Notes: generated by a model not told the origin, from the sequence alone. Numbered from the stretch's first letter, positions 34,251 to 42,771 are shown. The stretch: DNA of 64,000 nucleotides from Bacillus sp. HNG (GCF_003400205.1 NZ_QUQV01000001.1:660552-724551); one strand, 5' to 3'. Program-made: numbers and translations.

Positions 34251-35987
34251 TTACGCATATAGGGACTGTGCTTGCATGCGATACATGTTTGCATATATAC
34301 CGCCGTGAGCCAATAATTCATCATGGGTTCCTTGTTCTTTAATGACTCCTCGCTCTAATACAAGTATGCGATCGGCATTTTTGATGGTTGACAGGCGGTG
34401 AGCAATAATAAAGGTTGTGCGCCCTTTCTTAAGAACATCCATCGCGTGTTGAATAATCTCTTCGGTCTCCGTATCAATATTGGAAGTCGCTTCATCAAGT
34501 ATTAAAATCGCTGGGTCAAACGCAAGTGCACGTGCAAATGAGATAAGCTGACGTTGACCTGATGAAAGTGTACTTCCTTTTTCAATTACCGGTTCATCGA
34601 TTCCTTTTTCCAGATTCTTAAGAACTCGTTCTGCACCAACTGCTTGTAATGCTTTCTCTACTGTTTCCCGTGTGATCTTCGGGTCATTCAAACTTACATT
34701 TGAGGCAATCGTACCCGTGAACAAATACGGATCTTGCAAGACGATTCCCATATGCTGACGAATGGTCTGTCTTGGCAAGGTCGTGATGTCGATTCCATCG
34801 ATATAAATCTTTCCTATGGATGGATCATAAAAGCGGAAAAGCAAGTTCATGATCGAGCTTTTTCCAGAACCGGTATGACCAACCAAAGCAACCGTTTCAC
34901 CACGTTTTGCTTCAAACGAGAGACTTTTTAATACATATTCATCGTCTTTATAGGCGAAAGTGACATCCTCGAATACCACATGGCCATCATATCTTGGCAT
35001 GGTTTCCTCGGATACCTCTTCCCCTTTTAAATCTAATACATCAAATACTCGTTTTCCGGCTACAAGAGAGCGTTCTAATTGGGAAAACTGATTCACTACA
35101 TTTGTTATCGGATTAAATAATCTTGTTAAATAATCAACAAATGCGTACAATGTACCAGCCGAGGCAACCTCACCTACCGATAATGATTGTGTGCCAAAAT
35201 AAACAATGAAAACGGTGAACATCATGAGACGTAAAGTATTTACTAAGTTAAATGAAGTGGCAGAATCTAATAATAAAAGTTTTCGCCCATATGCATAATG
35301 CTCATTATTCATATCATCAAATTCCTTCGTCATTTGCTTTTCACGACGAAAGGCTTGAATAATCGTCATTCCTTGAATGGACTCATTGATCATCGCATTG
35401 ATGTCCGCAATTTTTTTACGAATCACTTTATTATACTGTGATGCATATTTCCGGTATAAAATCATCCATACATAAATGAGCGGAATCATGAGTAATGCAA
35501 GCATTGCCATTTTCCAATTGAGTATAAATAGGGCAATATAAACACCCGCTATTGAAATAAAGCTTGTGGCAAAGTTTGAAAGCACCTGCACGTATAGATT
35601 TCGAACGGCTTCTGTATCATTCGTAACCCGTGCGACAATTTTTCCGGCTGGCCGTTGATCAAAAAATTGAATCGGCAATGTATGGATATGCCCAAATACA
35701 TCCCTACGCAATTTTTGGATGACCCGATTCGCTCCCACTTGTAAATAAATATACATGAAATATCGTAAAATCGCAGTTGCGATGGCTAAAATGAGGTATA
35801 AGCAAAGCAACCAGGCAATTGGCTGAATTTCAATATTTCCAATGACCATATATTCATCGATGATGTACTTCGCAATAAATGGACCTGCTAAATCCGTAAA
35901 GACTGCAATCGTTAAGAAAAACAGTCCAATAAAAATAGGTCTCTTGTAATACATCGCATATTTTGTTAATCGTTTACCTGTACTCAT
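34251..35987 (-). CDS. bmrD: ABC multidrug exporter half, BmrD (YheH)-like
   Basis: A 578-residue fused membrane domain and ATPase. Sequence matches B. subtilis BmrD closely (QKLRRDVFGHIHTLPIQFFD, RVTNDTEAVRNLYV, TSNIDTETE). Walker A is VGHTGSGKSSIMNLL, the signature LSSGQRQL, Walker B LILDEATSNID with a canonical catalytic glutamate, and the switch histidine IAHRLS. As I recall, B. subtilis BmrD is about 95 residues longer because of an extracellular insertion in the membrane domain; here the equivalent loop (about residue 45-55) is short. It overlaps bmrC by four bases (ATGA), so the pair is translationally coupled. Confidence 0.88.
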   Translation of the reverse strand: MSTGKRLTKYAMYYKRPIFIGLFFLTIAVFTDLAGPFIAKYIIDEYMVIGNIEIQPIAWLLCLYLILAIATAILRYFMYIYLQVGANRVIQKLRRDVFGHIHTLPIQFFDQRPAGKIVARVTNDTEAVRNLYVQVLSNFATSFISIAGVYIALFILNWKMAMLALLMIPLIYVWMILYRKYASQYNKVIRKKIADINAMINESIQGMTIIQAFRREKQMTKEFDDMNNEHYAYGRKLLLLDSATSFNLVNTLRLMMFTVFIVYFGTQSLSVGEVASAGTLYAFVDYLTRLFNPITNVVNQFSQLERSLVAGKRVFDVLDLKGEEVSEETMPRYDGHVVFEDVTFAYKDDEYVLKSLSFEAKRGETVALVGHTGSGKSSIMNLLFRFYDPSIGKIYIDGIDITTLPRQTIRQHMGIVLQDPYLFTGTIASNVSLNDPKITRETVEKALQAVGAERVLKNLEKGIDEPVIEKGSTLSSGQRQLISFARALAFDPAILILDEATSNIDTETEEIIQHAMDVLKKGRTTFIIAHRLSTIKNADRILVLERGVIKEQGTHDELLAHGGIYANMYRMQAQSLYA

Positions 35988-37726
35988 GCCCGACCCTCCT
36001 CTAGCTGCTGACGGTCAAATTGTTCCTTATACCAACCATTTTGTCTTAGAAGTTCTTCGTGAGTCCCTTGTTCTGTAATTTGCCCTTCATCCAGCACGAT
36101 AATATGATCAGCGTGTTGAACACCAGATAAACGATGTGTCGTAATAATCGTTGTTTTGTCACTTCGCTCATTCTGAATGTTTTCGATGATGCGTGCCTCT
36201 GTTTTCGCATCAACCGCGGATAGCGAATCATCCAGGATTAAGATTTCAGGGTCTTTGATAAGTGCACGTGCAATGGACACACGTTGCTTTTGTCCTCCAG
36301 ATAAGGAAACCCCTTTTTCACCTACAAGGGTTTCAAGTCCCCTTGGTAAGTTTTCCAAGTCTTTTTTAAAGTATGCTAAATGAATCGCCTTCTCGATTTC
36401 TGCATCCGTAGCATCTTCTTTACCAAACAAAATGTTTTCTCGAATCGTCCGTGAAAATAACACGTGATCCTGTGGAACGTATCCGATCCAATCAAGTATT
36501 TGTTCCTTCGTCTGTGACGCGATATCAATTCCAGCAATACTGAGTTGCCCTTCCTGTAATGGATATTCGCGTAGTAATTGTCGTAAAAATGTGGTTTTTC
36601 CAGCACCTGTTTTCCCAACGATACCAAGTGTTTCTCCCTTTTTTAAGGACAGGGTGATCTTCTGTAAGTTTTTCACCTGACTCGTTGGATACTGGAACAT
36701 TAAATCATGAAATCCAATCTTATTCGGTGTCGAAACAGCAACTGGATCATTTGAATTTTTAACATCTGCCTCATAATTGAGCGTTTCTTGCACACGATCC
36801 AGTGAAGCATTCCCTTGCTGCATGACATTGATTAGTTCACCAATTGCAAAAATGGGCCATACGGCAAGACCTAGATAGACATTAAATGTAACAAGCTGAC
36901 CTACTGTCATTTCACCATTTGCTACAAGAAATGCACCATATCCTAGTGCTACGACATAGCTAATACCTGTTCCGACTTTCGTAATCGGGCCGAACAAAGC
37001 ATTAATCTTCGCTGTATGCATATTTTTCTGGTAAACCTCTTCGCTTTTATCAGCAAAGACTTGTTCATCCTTCTTTTCCTGGACATAGGCGCGAATGACT
37101 CTCACACCTGCAACAGATTCTAGAACATCATCATTCAATTCTCCAAATGAATCTTGGGCTTTCATATATCGTTCATGGACAATTTTCCCTAAATATTGAA
37201 TGAGCACGGCCATAATCGGAACCGGCAGCATTGAAAAGAACGTTAATTTCCACGAAATCATAATTCCCATTGCTAAAATAATCGTTCCTAAAAATAAGGT
37301 GGAATCGATCAATGTCATAATCCCAAAACCCGCGGTTAGTGAAACGGAATTCAAATCGTTTGTTGCACGGGCCATTAAGTCACCAGTACGGTTCTTCTCA
37401 TAAAAGGTAGGTGTCATTTTTAAAAACTGTCGCATTAACTTACGACGCATGACTTTTTCAAGGTTTAAGGAACCTTCAAATAATCGGTACTGCCAAAAGA
37501 AATTTAAGAAATAGCCAGAAACGATAATGGCTACGAATATTAAAATATATTGAATCAATACATTCCTAGTCATTTCTCCTGCTGTTAAAACATCGATAAT
37601 GGAGCCCAGTAAATAAGGTGGAATTACTTCCAACACTGTGGCGATCATTAACAAGACGATAGCAATTGTATATTGCAACCAATATTTTTTAAAAAACCAA
37701 CCAAGTTTACCTAATACTTCAAACAT
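35984..37726 (-). CDS. bmrC: ABC multidrug exporter half, BmrC (YheI)-like
   Basis: A 580-residue exporter half matching B. subtilis BmrC (MFEVLGKLGWFFKKYWLQY; YEKNRTGDLMARATNDLN). Walker A is VGKTGAGKTTFLRQL, the signature LSGGQKQRVSIARAL, and Walker B LILDDSLSAVD has aspartate where most ATPases have the catalytic glutamate. That is the degenerate-site arrangement known for the BmrC/BmrD heterodimer, whose competent site uses BmrD's glutamate. It is expected to export antibiotics and dyes. An attenuator-like leader (37985-38216) precedes it. Confidence 0.88.
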   Translation of the reverse strand: MFEVLGKLGWFFKKYWLQYTIAIVLLMIATVLEVIPPYLLGSIIDVLTAGEMTRNVLIQYILIFVAIIVSGYFLNFFWQYRLFEGSLNLEKVMRRKLMRQFLKMTPTFYEKNRTGDLMARATNDLNSVSLTAGFGIMTLIDSTLFLGTIILAMGIMISWKLTFFSMLPVPIMAVLIQYLGKIVHERYMKAQDSFGELNDDVLESVAGVRVIRAYVQEKKDEQVFADKSEEVYQKNMHTAKINALFGPITKVGTGISYVVALGYGAFLVANGEMTVGQLVTFNVYLGLAVWPIFAIGELINVMQQGNASLDRVQETLNYEADVKNSNDPVAVSTPNKIGFHDLMFQYPTSQVKNLQKITLSLKKGETLGIVGKTGAGKTTFLRQLLREYPLQEGQLSIAGIDIASQTKEQILDWIGYVPQDHVLFSRTIRENILFGKEDATDAEIEKAIHLAYFKKDLENLPRGLETLVGEKGVSLSGGQKQRVSIARALIKDPEILILDDSLSAVDAKTEARIIENIQNERSDKTTIITTHRLSGVQHADHIIVLDEGQITEQGTHEELLRQNGWYKEQFDRQQLEEGRA

Positions 37727-37857
37727 TTCTCATACCTTCTTTCTCGTTCACAGTTGAAAGCCCTGAGCTACCCACTGTCTAGCAACTCCTTGTTAAAAAT
37801 CAATACTCTTCGCTTTTTCCACATTGTCTCTACTCCCTTTCATGTTTGAAAAGCGCA

Positions 37858-37972
37858 GGGTGCCTGCTTATCGGCGACAAGCATAAGACGAGACCTGATA
37901 GAAGGCGCATTTTGCCTTCTGAAGGTATTGGCTTATGACCTCGAGCCGATGGCGCCCGTAGCTAGACTTATT
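37858..37972. repeat. Large imperfect inverted-repeat element in the bmrC leader
   Basis: Nested complementary arms (GCTTATCGGC with GCCGATGGC; GCATAAG with CTTATG; AGAAGGC with GCCTTCT) form a cruciform-like element of about 115 bases between the attenuator terminator and bmrC. It looks like a dispersed palindromic element of the kind scattered in Bacillus genomes, although I have only one copy in this window. Confidence 0.5.
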
Positions 37973-37984
37973 CACTAAAAAATT

Positions 37985-38054
37985 CCACAAAAAAGATGCA
38001 TACCCTAAAAAGAGCATGCATCTTTTGTAAAGGTATAGTAGGCGTACCATACCT
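37985..38054 (-). terminator. Attenuator terminator and competing hairpin upstream of bmrC
   Basis: On the minus strand, arms AAAAGATGCA and TGCATCTTTT (38026-37991) followed by TTG form a strong intrinsic terminator about 265 bases before bmrC. Just upstream (38054-38031), AGGTATGGTACGCCTACTATACCT-type arms (AGGTATGGTA with TACTATACCT, loop of four) form a second hairpin. Its first arm AGGTATGG can instead pair with CCATACCT at 38097-38090, inside the leader peptide codons. Confidence 0.7.
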
Positions 38055-38079
38055 GTTATTTCATGAGGAATCTACAATT

Positions 38080-38145
38080 CTACAAATATAGGTATGGACA
38101 ATGTATAAAATTGTTGTGTAGTTTACGTGTTTTCATGTCTCTCAT
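38080..38145 (-). CDS. Leader peptide of the bmrCD-like operon (21 codons)
   Basis: A 21-codon reading frame starts MRDMKTRKL and ends IHCPYLYL. A near-ideal ribosome site (AAAGGAGGAAAGGA) stands three bases from the ATG, and a SigA-like promoter stands about 45 bases upstream. Codons 16-19 contain CCATACCT, which pairs with AGGTATGG downstream, so ribosome position on this frame would decide which RNA hairpin forms. B. subtilis bmrCD is controlled by a leader peptide (BmrB, longer and different in sequence) through ribosome-mediated attenuation, which supports this reading. Antibiotic-stalled ribosomes are the presumed signal. Confidence 0.7.
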   Translation of the reverse strand: MRDMKTRKLHNNFIHCPYLYL

Positions 38146-38186
38146 TGTCCTTTCCTCCTTTGTAAAATTTTTATTAGTGTTCTTGA

Positions 38187-38216
38187 AGATTACCATTTTT
38201 TTCATAACATTGTCAA
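38187..38216 (-). promoter_or_regulatory. SigA-like promoter of the leader peptide/bmrCD operon
   Basis: TTGACA (38216-38211) and TAATCT (38192-38187) are separated by 18 bases on the minus strand, followed after about 40 bases by the leader peptide start. Confidence 0.7.
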
Positions 38217-38306
38217 CTAGTAATTTGCGTTTTATTCAGAATACAAGCTCTTTATTTTGAAACGTAAACAAAAATAATTTAAAACCGACTTTTTTGGAGA
38301 AAGTAT

Positions 38307-38314
38307 TCATACAA
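38307..38314 (+). promoter_or_regulatory. Possible SigE -10 box of cwlJ
   Basis: CATACAAT matches the SigE -10 consensus and lies 21 bases before the cwlJ start; no clear -35 box was seen. SigE control of cwlJ is known in B. subtilis. Confidence 0.4.
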
Positions 38315-38334
38315 TTCTTGTAGGGGTGATGAAA

Positions 38335-38775
38335 ATGCCTAGAGTACAATATACGGACAATGATGTAAATTTAGTGGCAAGGATGATGCGAGCAGAGGCT
38401 GAGGCTGAAGGGCGACAAGGGATGCTGATGGTTGGTAATGTCATTGTAAATCGCGCAGTAGCCGATTGTTTAGATTTTAAAGATCTAAGGTCCATACGGC
38501 AAGTGATTTTTCATGTACAAGGTGGAAATTATTCATTCGAAGCAGTCCAAAAAGGCAACTTGTTTTATAATCCTGCTAGAACTGTGGAAAAAAGGCTCGC
38601 GAAGAAGACATTAGACTATTGGAGGGAACACCCTTCCAAATATTCTCTTTGGTATTTTAACCCGTATGGTCCTTGTCCACCTACATGGTACGGTCAACCA
38701 TTTGCAGGCCAATTTAAAAATCATTGCTATTATGAACCAGCGCCTAACACTTGTGATAGCGTTTATTCGAGGTAG
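38335..38775 (+). CDS. cwlJ: Spore cortex-lytic cell wall hydrolase CwlJ
   Basis: About 146 residues of the SleB/CwlJ hydrolase_2 family: ARMMRAEAEAEGRQGMLMVGNVIVNR (key catalytic glutamate in RAEAE), the region around FEAVQKGNLFYNPAR, YSLWYFNPYGPCP and the C-terminal FAGQFKNHCYYEP. There is no signal peptide or peptidoglycan-binding domain, as in CwlJ and unlike SleB. It helps degrade cortex during germination and normally sits under the coat. The start at 38335 follows GGGGTG, with an ATG three codons earlier as alternative. Its stop codon TAG directly touches the end of an IS1182-type element, so the last residues may have been altered by the insertion. Confidence 0.9.
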   Translation: MPRVQYTDNDVNLVARMMRAEAEAEGRQGMLMVGNVIVNRAVADCLDFKDLRSIRQVIFHVQGGNYSFEAVQKGNLFYNPARTVEKRLAKKTLDYWREHPSKYSLWYFNPYGPCPPTWYGQPFAGQFKNHCYYEPAPNTCDSVYSR

Positions 38776-40593
38776 GGACTGTCCGATAAGTCCTAAAAAA
38801 TAAGGCAAGGGGGAAAAACAATTCGTTTTTCTCCCTTGCCCTTTTTGAGTTTTTCGATTTTTCTCTGAAAGTAACTGGCGGATGCCTGCTACTTTCAGCA
38901 TATTGTGGGCTAATGCCACAATCCCAAACTCGACATGTACTTTGTCGAGCCCCCGCAAGGAAAATCTGCGGAACGACCTATTGCCCTTGATGTGACCGAA
39001 CACACTTTCTACCTCAACTTTACGTTGAGCGTAGATAGCGGCCTTTTCTTCACATTCAAGGGCTGCTTTCGCCTTGGCTTTCATTTCTTCAAAGATTGTA
39101 TTCCAGTGAACCTGACGATTGCCTTTTGCTTTTGTGCATTGTGCTTTTAGTGGGCAATCTGTACAATCTTCACATTCATATATTTTGAAACTTTGCTCGA
39201 AGCCAGACTGATTCTTTTTGTTTAAGTATTTTTTAAACGTCACTTTCATTCCGTTCGGGCAAATAAAACAGTCATCCTTTTCCACATAAGTCCAGTTTTT
39301 TGCGTTTTTGATGTCTTTTTTATATTTGCGTGTTTGTTCCTTTACATAGCTCCCGTAAGGGATAAGAAACTCGAATCGTTGCTCTCTCTCCTCACCAACG
39401 GCATACAGATAATTTTCTTCACTGCCATATCCAGCGTCTGCACTCACTACTTTAGGCATTGGTAGAGAGGATCTGGCTAGCTTTTCCATGTGCGGGATAA
39501 AACAGCGAGTGTCCGTTGGGCGTTGATGGATTGAATAATTAAGAATAAACTGTTTTTCAGTTCCTATTTGTACGTTATATCCTGGCTTAAGTTGTCCATT
39601 TTTCATATGATCTTCTTTCATACGCATGAAGGTGGCATCTTTGTCCGTTTTAGAATAACTATTACGATCACCGAATATTTCATTTTGTTCTTTGTACTTG
39701 GTCAATCGAGGTATAAAATCCTCGCGGATTTGTTTGATTGATTTCTTTAATTGACTGCGTTCTTGCCTTTTTTCTTTTCGAACGTCTTTATCCGTTTCGC
39801 TATCAATTACCTCTGTTAATGCCTCAACTTTTTCCTCGAGTTTTTCGGCAACTTCTACTAATTCTTGTCCAGTGATTTCTTGTTCTTGATCTGCTGGTTG
39901 TGCTTCTGACTGCATTAATTCGTGTATATGCTGAAGGGTTTCCTTGATTTTTTCTTTTAGTTTCTCTTCAAAATTTGAAGTCGCCCGTTTCCATACAAAA
40001 CTAAACTTGTTGGCATTGGCTTCAATCTTAGTACCAACCAAAAAGTAATTTTCGAATGTTATGTAGTTCTCTTCAATTAACTTGTGAATCATAGTTTCGA
40101 AGAGTTCATCCATAAAGTCTTTCATGCGTCCCCCACGGAACTCATTGATTGTACGGAAATCTGGTTGTTGCATTGCTGATAACCACATGGCGGGGATACT
40201 TTCAGTTGTTAATTTCTCGATTCCACGGCACGAATATACTTTTTGGGAGTAACCATAAAGAATGACTTTAAGCATCATTTTGGGATGGTAACTACTTCTG
40301 CCACCACCTACATAGTACGAAAATAGATTCTCATCAGGAATAGCTTCAACCATTTCGTCTACTACACGGGCTTCGTGATGTTCTGGAATAAGAGATTCGA
40401 TATCATAAATCATTTGAATTTGTCGATTATCGTAGGGTTTGAATGTAGGTGCTAATTGTCTTGGATTAGGTTCTTTTTGCTTTTCAATTTCTTGCTTATC
40501 TACTTTTTGAACTTCTAATTTTTCCTCCTCGTACTCTGGAAAAAAGGAAGGTTGCATGTTATAATTTTCATTAGTAATCAGTTGATTGCTCAT
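38611..40593 (-). CDS. IS1182-family transposase
   Basis: A 660-codon reading frame. The N-terminal DUF772-like region contains HEARVVDEMVEAIP and YSCRGIEKLTTESIPAMWL. A coiled-coil insert follows (about residues 205-290), then the DDE region with VVSADAGYGSEENY, an ECEDCTDCPLKAQCTK cysteine block and VESVFGHIKGNR holding the final glutamate. No stop occurs before the element ends at 38776, so the frame reads through the terminal repeat (about codon 605) and about 55 codons into cwlJ, antisense. The true C-terminus in other insertions is therefore host-dependent. It otherwise looks intact. Confidence 0.85.
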   Translation of the reverse strand: MSNQLITNENYNMQPSFFPEYEEEKLEVQKVDKQEIEKQKEPNPRQLAPTFKPYDNRQIQMIYDIESLIPEHHEARVVDEMVEAIPDENLFSYYVGGGRSSYHPKMMLKVILYGYSQKVYSCRGIEKLTTESIPAMWLSAMQQPDFRTINEFRGGRMKDFMDELFETMIHKLIEENYITFENYFLVGTKIEANANKFSFVWKRATSNFEEKLKEKIKETLQHIHELMQSEAQPADQEQEITGQELVEVAEKLEEKVEALTEVIDSETDKDVRKEKRQERSQLKKSIKQIREDFIPRLTKYKEQNEIFGDRNSYSKTDKDATFMRMKEDHMKNGQLKPGYNVQIGTEKQFILNYSIHQRPTDTRCFIPHMEKLARSSLPMPKVVSADAGYGSEENYLYAVGEEREQRFEFLIPYGSYVKEQTRKYKKDIKNAKNWTYVEKDDCFICPNGMKVTFKKYLNKKNQSGFEQSFKIYECEDCTDCPLKAQCTKAKGNRQVHWNTIFEEMKAKAKAALECEEKAAIYAQRKVEVESVFGHIKGNRSFRRFSLRGLDKVHVEFGIVALAHNMLKVAGIRQLLSEKNRKTQKGQGRKTNCFSPLPYFLGLIGQSLPRINAITSVRRWFIIAMIFKLACKWLTVPCRWTRTIRVKIPKRIFGRVFPPIV

Positions 40594-40707
40594 TAAAAAT
40601 CATCCTTTCTGGAATGTTGTGTGGTAACTTCATTTTACTAAAAAGGATGATTTTTTTGTGCGTTTTTTTAAAAAATTTTGGTGTAAAGACTACTGAATCT
40701 TGTAACC

Positions 40708-40838
40708 TTGTTGATTGGAGCGGAAGGTACGAGACTCCTGCGGGCAAAGCGTGGCCAGGGGAGACCCCGCAGGAGCTTGCGACGAGGAGGCTCCGGGACC
40801 GCCCGCGGAAAGCGAGTACCTGCAGCGGAAATCAACAA
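40708..40838. repeat. Bacillaceae dispersed repeat, copy 3
   Basis: Bounded by TTGTTGATT and AATCAACAA inverted ends, with GGAGCGGAAGG, GACTCCTGCGGG, GCGACGAGGAGGCTC and CGCCCGCGGAAAG inside. Third copy of the block at 21158-21288 and 27959-28085, and the one with the clearest terminal inverted repeat. Confidence 0.8.
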
Positions 40839-40874
40839 CCTAGTTTTAGTTGACCCAATAAATATAAAAAATGA

Positions 40875-40921
40875 GGGGCTGTCCTCAAAAGTCACTTTTC
40901 AATGACTTTTTGGACAGCCCC
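40875..40921. repeat. Palindrome made of two IS-end-like arms
   Basis: GGGGCTGTCC-TCAAAAGTCA faces TGACTTTTTGGACAGCCCC with six bases between. The arms resemble the IS end at 38776, so this may be two abutting IS termini or simply a bidirectional terminator. The plus-strand copy is followed by GTTTTT. Confidence 0.5.
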
Positions 40922-40993
40922 GTTTTTATATTTTAACTTTATCCTTTAACTGCCTTCACCAACCGAGAAAATTGGCTAGAGGCCGATCTATCA

Positions 40994-41024
40994 TAAAAAA
41001 AATGACAAGCGCTTTGCACTTGTC
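40994..41024 (-). terminator. Intrinsic terminator of panF
   Basis: On the minus strand GACAAG and CTTGTC arms are followed by eight consecutive T, directly after the panF stop codon. Confidence 0.85.
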
Positions 41025-41026
41025 GA

Positions 41027-42487
41027 TTATGAAAACTTCGCATCAATATTCCGTAAATGTTCAAGGTCTTTTTCCTTCACCAGCAGGCTTACGACCACAA
41101 AACTAATAAGCGAGAAAAACACAGGCAAAACAACGGAATGCATACCAAAGGGCTCTGGATTCGTGGTATGGATCAGGATATAGCTACCTACTCCAACGAT
41201 GATTGAGGAGATGGCTCCATACTTATTCCCCCTTCGCCAATATAAGCCTAGTACAACCGGCCAAATAAAGGCAGCCTCAAGCCCGCCGAACGCAAACAGA
41301 TTTAACCAAATCAATAAGTCAGGGGGATTGATGGATAGAAAAAACACCAAAATACCCACGAGCCCTGTAACACTCATACTTATTCTTTTTACAGCTTGAT
41401 CTGTTGCATCAGGCTTTATGTAATTTAAATACACATCCTTCACAATGGAAGAGCCTACAATTAATAATAACGAGTTAACAGTAGACATGATCGCCGCCAT
41501 TGGTGCGGAAAGAACAATTCCAGCCAACCATGGGGGTAATACTTCCATGGCTAACAACGGCATAACGGTATCAGGAACTTCAATCCCTGGAATGATAGCT
41601 CTTGCAAAAACTCCTGATAAATGCATGCCAAGCATAATAAATCCAACAACAATGGTTCCGATAATCATCGCCTGGTGCATCGCTTTTGCATGACGATACG
41701 ACATCGCTCTTACGGCAATTTGAGGCAACCCAACAACGCCTACCCCAACAAGAATCCAAAACGAAGATAAATAGATGGGAGTAAGAGATTGATCATGTCC
41801 AAACGGGGATATGAGATTTGGATTTTGCCCAATAAGTTCTTTGATAATGGCTGGGATTCCTCCACCTGCAATAATCGTTCCAATGAGGATAATCAACGTC
41901 CCAATAAACATGATGATGCCTTGTATCGTCTCTGTTAGAGCAACGGCACGAAAACCACCAATCGTCACATAAACTAAAATGGAAATTGCAAAAATGAATA
42001 ATGAACTCGTATACGACAAGCCTGTTAAGGACTCAATTAATCTGCCTCCCCCAACCCATTGGGCAATCATGGAAGCAAATAGAAAAATGATAATACTTCC
42101 CGCTGATAGTAAAACAACCCACTTCGAGTTATAGCGCTCCTTTAAAAAGTCAATGATGGTGACAGCATTTATTTTACGGGCAACAATCGCAAATTTTTTC
42201 CCTAACACCGCTAGAACAAAATACCCTGTGACCACTTGAATCATGGCAAGAAGTACCCACCCAAGCCCAATCGTGTACGCAGCACCAGGGCCACCGATGA
42301 AACTACTTGCACTTCCATACGTCGCAACCATTGTCATAGCTAGGACAAAACCACCTAACTCACGGCTTCCTAAAAAATAATCTTGAAGAAATCCGGAGCT
42401 ATTCTTTAAATGGCCTGCTGCATAAATTCCAATTATAAAAATAATCACTAGTAAACCAAGGAAAGGGATTAATACTTCCCAATTCAT
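41027..42487 (-). CDS. panF: Sodium/pantothenate symporter PanF
   Basis: A 486-residue sodium:solute symporter with about thirteen hydrophobic segments. FLGSRELGGFVLAMTMVATYGSASSFIGGPGAAY (key GSASSF) and the SSF signature near GGFRAVALTETIQG fit PanF, which imports pantothenate for CoA synthesis. The upstream yhdT gene overlaps it by four bases (ATGA), a pairing also found in proteobacteria. Confidence 0.88.
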   Translation of the reverse strand: MNWEVLIPFLGLLVIIFIIGIYAAGHLKNSSGFLQDYFLGSRELGGFVLAMTMVATYGSASSFIGGPGAAYTIGLGWVLLAMIQVVTGYFVLAVLGKKFAIVARKINAVTIIDFLKERYNSKWVVLLSAGSIIIFLFASMIAQWVGGGRLIESLTGLSYTSSLFIFAISILVYVTIGGFRAVALTETIQGIIMFIGTLIILIGTIIAGGGIPAIIKELIGQNPNLISPFGHDQSLTPIYLSSFWILVGVGVVGLPQIAVRAMSYRHAKAMHQAMIIGTIVVGFIMLGMHLSGVFARAIIPGIEVPDTVMPLLAMEVLPPWLAGIVLSAPMAAIMSTVNSLLLIVGSSIVKDVYLNYIKPDATDQAVKRISMSVTGLVGILVFFLSINPPDLLIWLNLFAFGGLEAAFIWPVVLGLYWRRGNKYGAISSIIVGVGSYILIHTTNPEPFGMHSVVLPVFFSLISFVVVSLLVKEKDLEHLRNIDAKFS

Positions 42488-42771
42488 AACGAGTCCCCTC
42501 CCTCTTCTTCATCAAACGGTACCTCATTAAAGAACACTTTTACAAGAATAATCACCAACAAGACCACCACAATAAAACCAACAACACAACTGTAAAAAAA
42601 CCAGCTTGGTAATCCTGCGATATATGTATATTCTGAAACTGGCTCTGACCCGAATCCATATGCAAAGCCAAACCACCATATGAAATTGAAAACCGCTAAA
42701 CCGATTCCAAGTAATGCTTCCTTTTTAGCGACCTTATATCTGCGGTCACCCGTATGTTTATTTTTCTCCAT
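42484..42771 (-). CDS. yhdT: YhdT family (DUF997) membrane protein
   Basis: A 95-residue protein with two hydrophobic helices, EALLGIGLAVFNFIWWFGFAYGFG and WFFYSCVVGFIVVVLLVIILVKVFF (shown only by these key stretches), followed by an acidic tail. YhdT partners of PanF have this size and layout; their role is unknown but they may stabilise the symporter. Its stop codon overlaps the panF start. Confidence 0.83.
   Translation of the reverse strand: MEKNKHTGDRRYKVAKKEALLGIGLAVFNFIWWFGFAYGFGSEPVSEYTYIAGLPSWFFYSCVVGFIVVVLLVIILVKVFFNEVPFDEEEGGDSL

Larger units (their letters stand above)
38776..40921 (-). mobile_element. IS1182-type insertion sequence (boundaries tentative)
   Basis: The cwlJ-proximal end begins GGGACTGTCCGATAAGTC at 38776, just before a hairpin and the transposase gene. 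An inverted match, GACTTTTTGGACAGCCCC, ends at 40921. If both are its termini, the element is about 2.15 kb and contains a dispersed repeat (40708-40838) in its 5' part. Alternatively the right end lies nearer 40690 and is degraded. No target duplication was identified. Confidence 0.5.
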
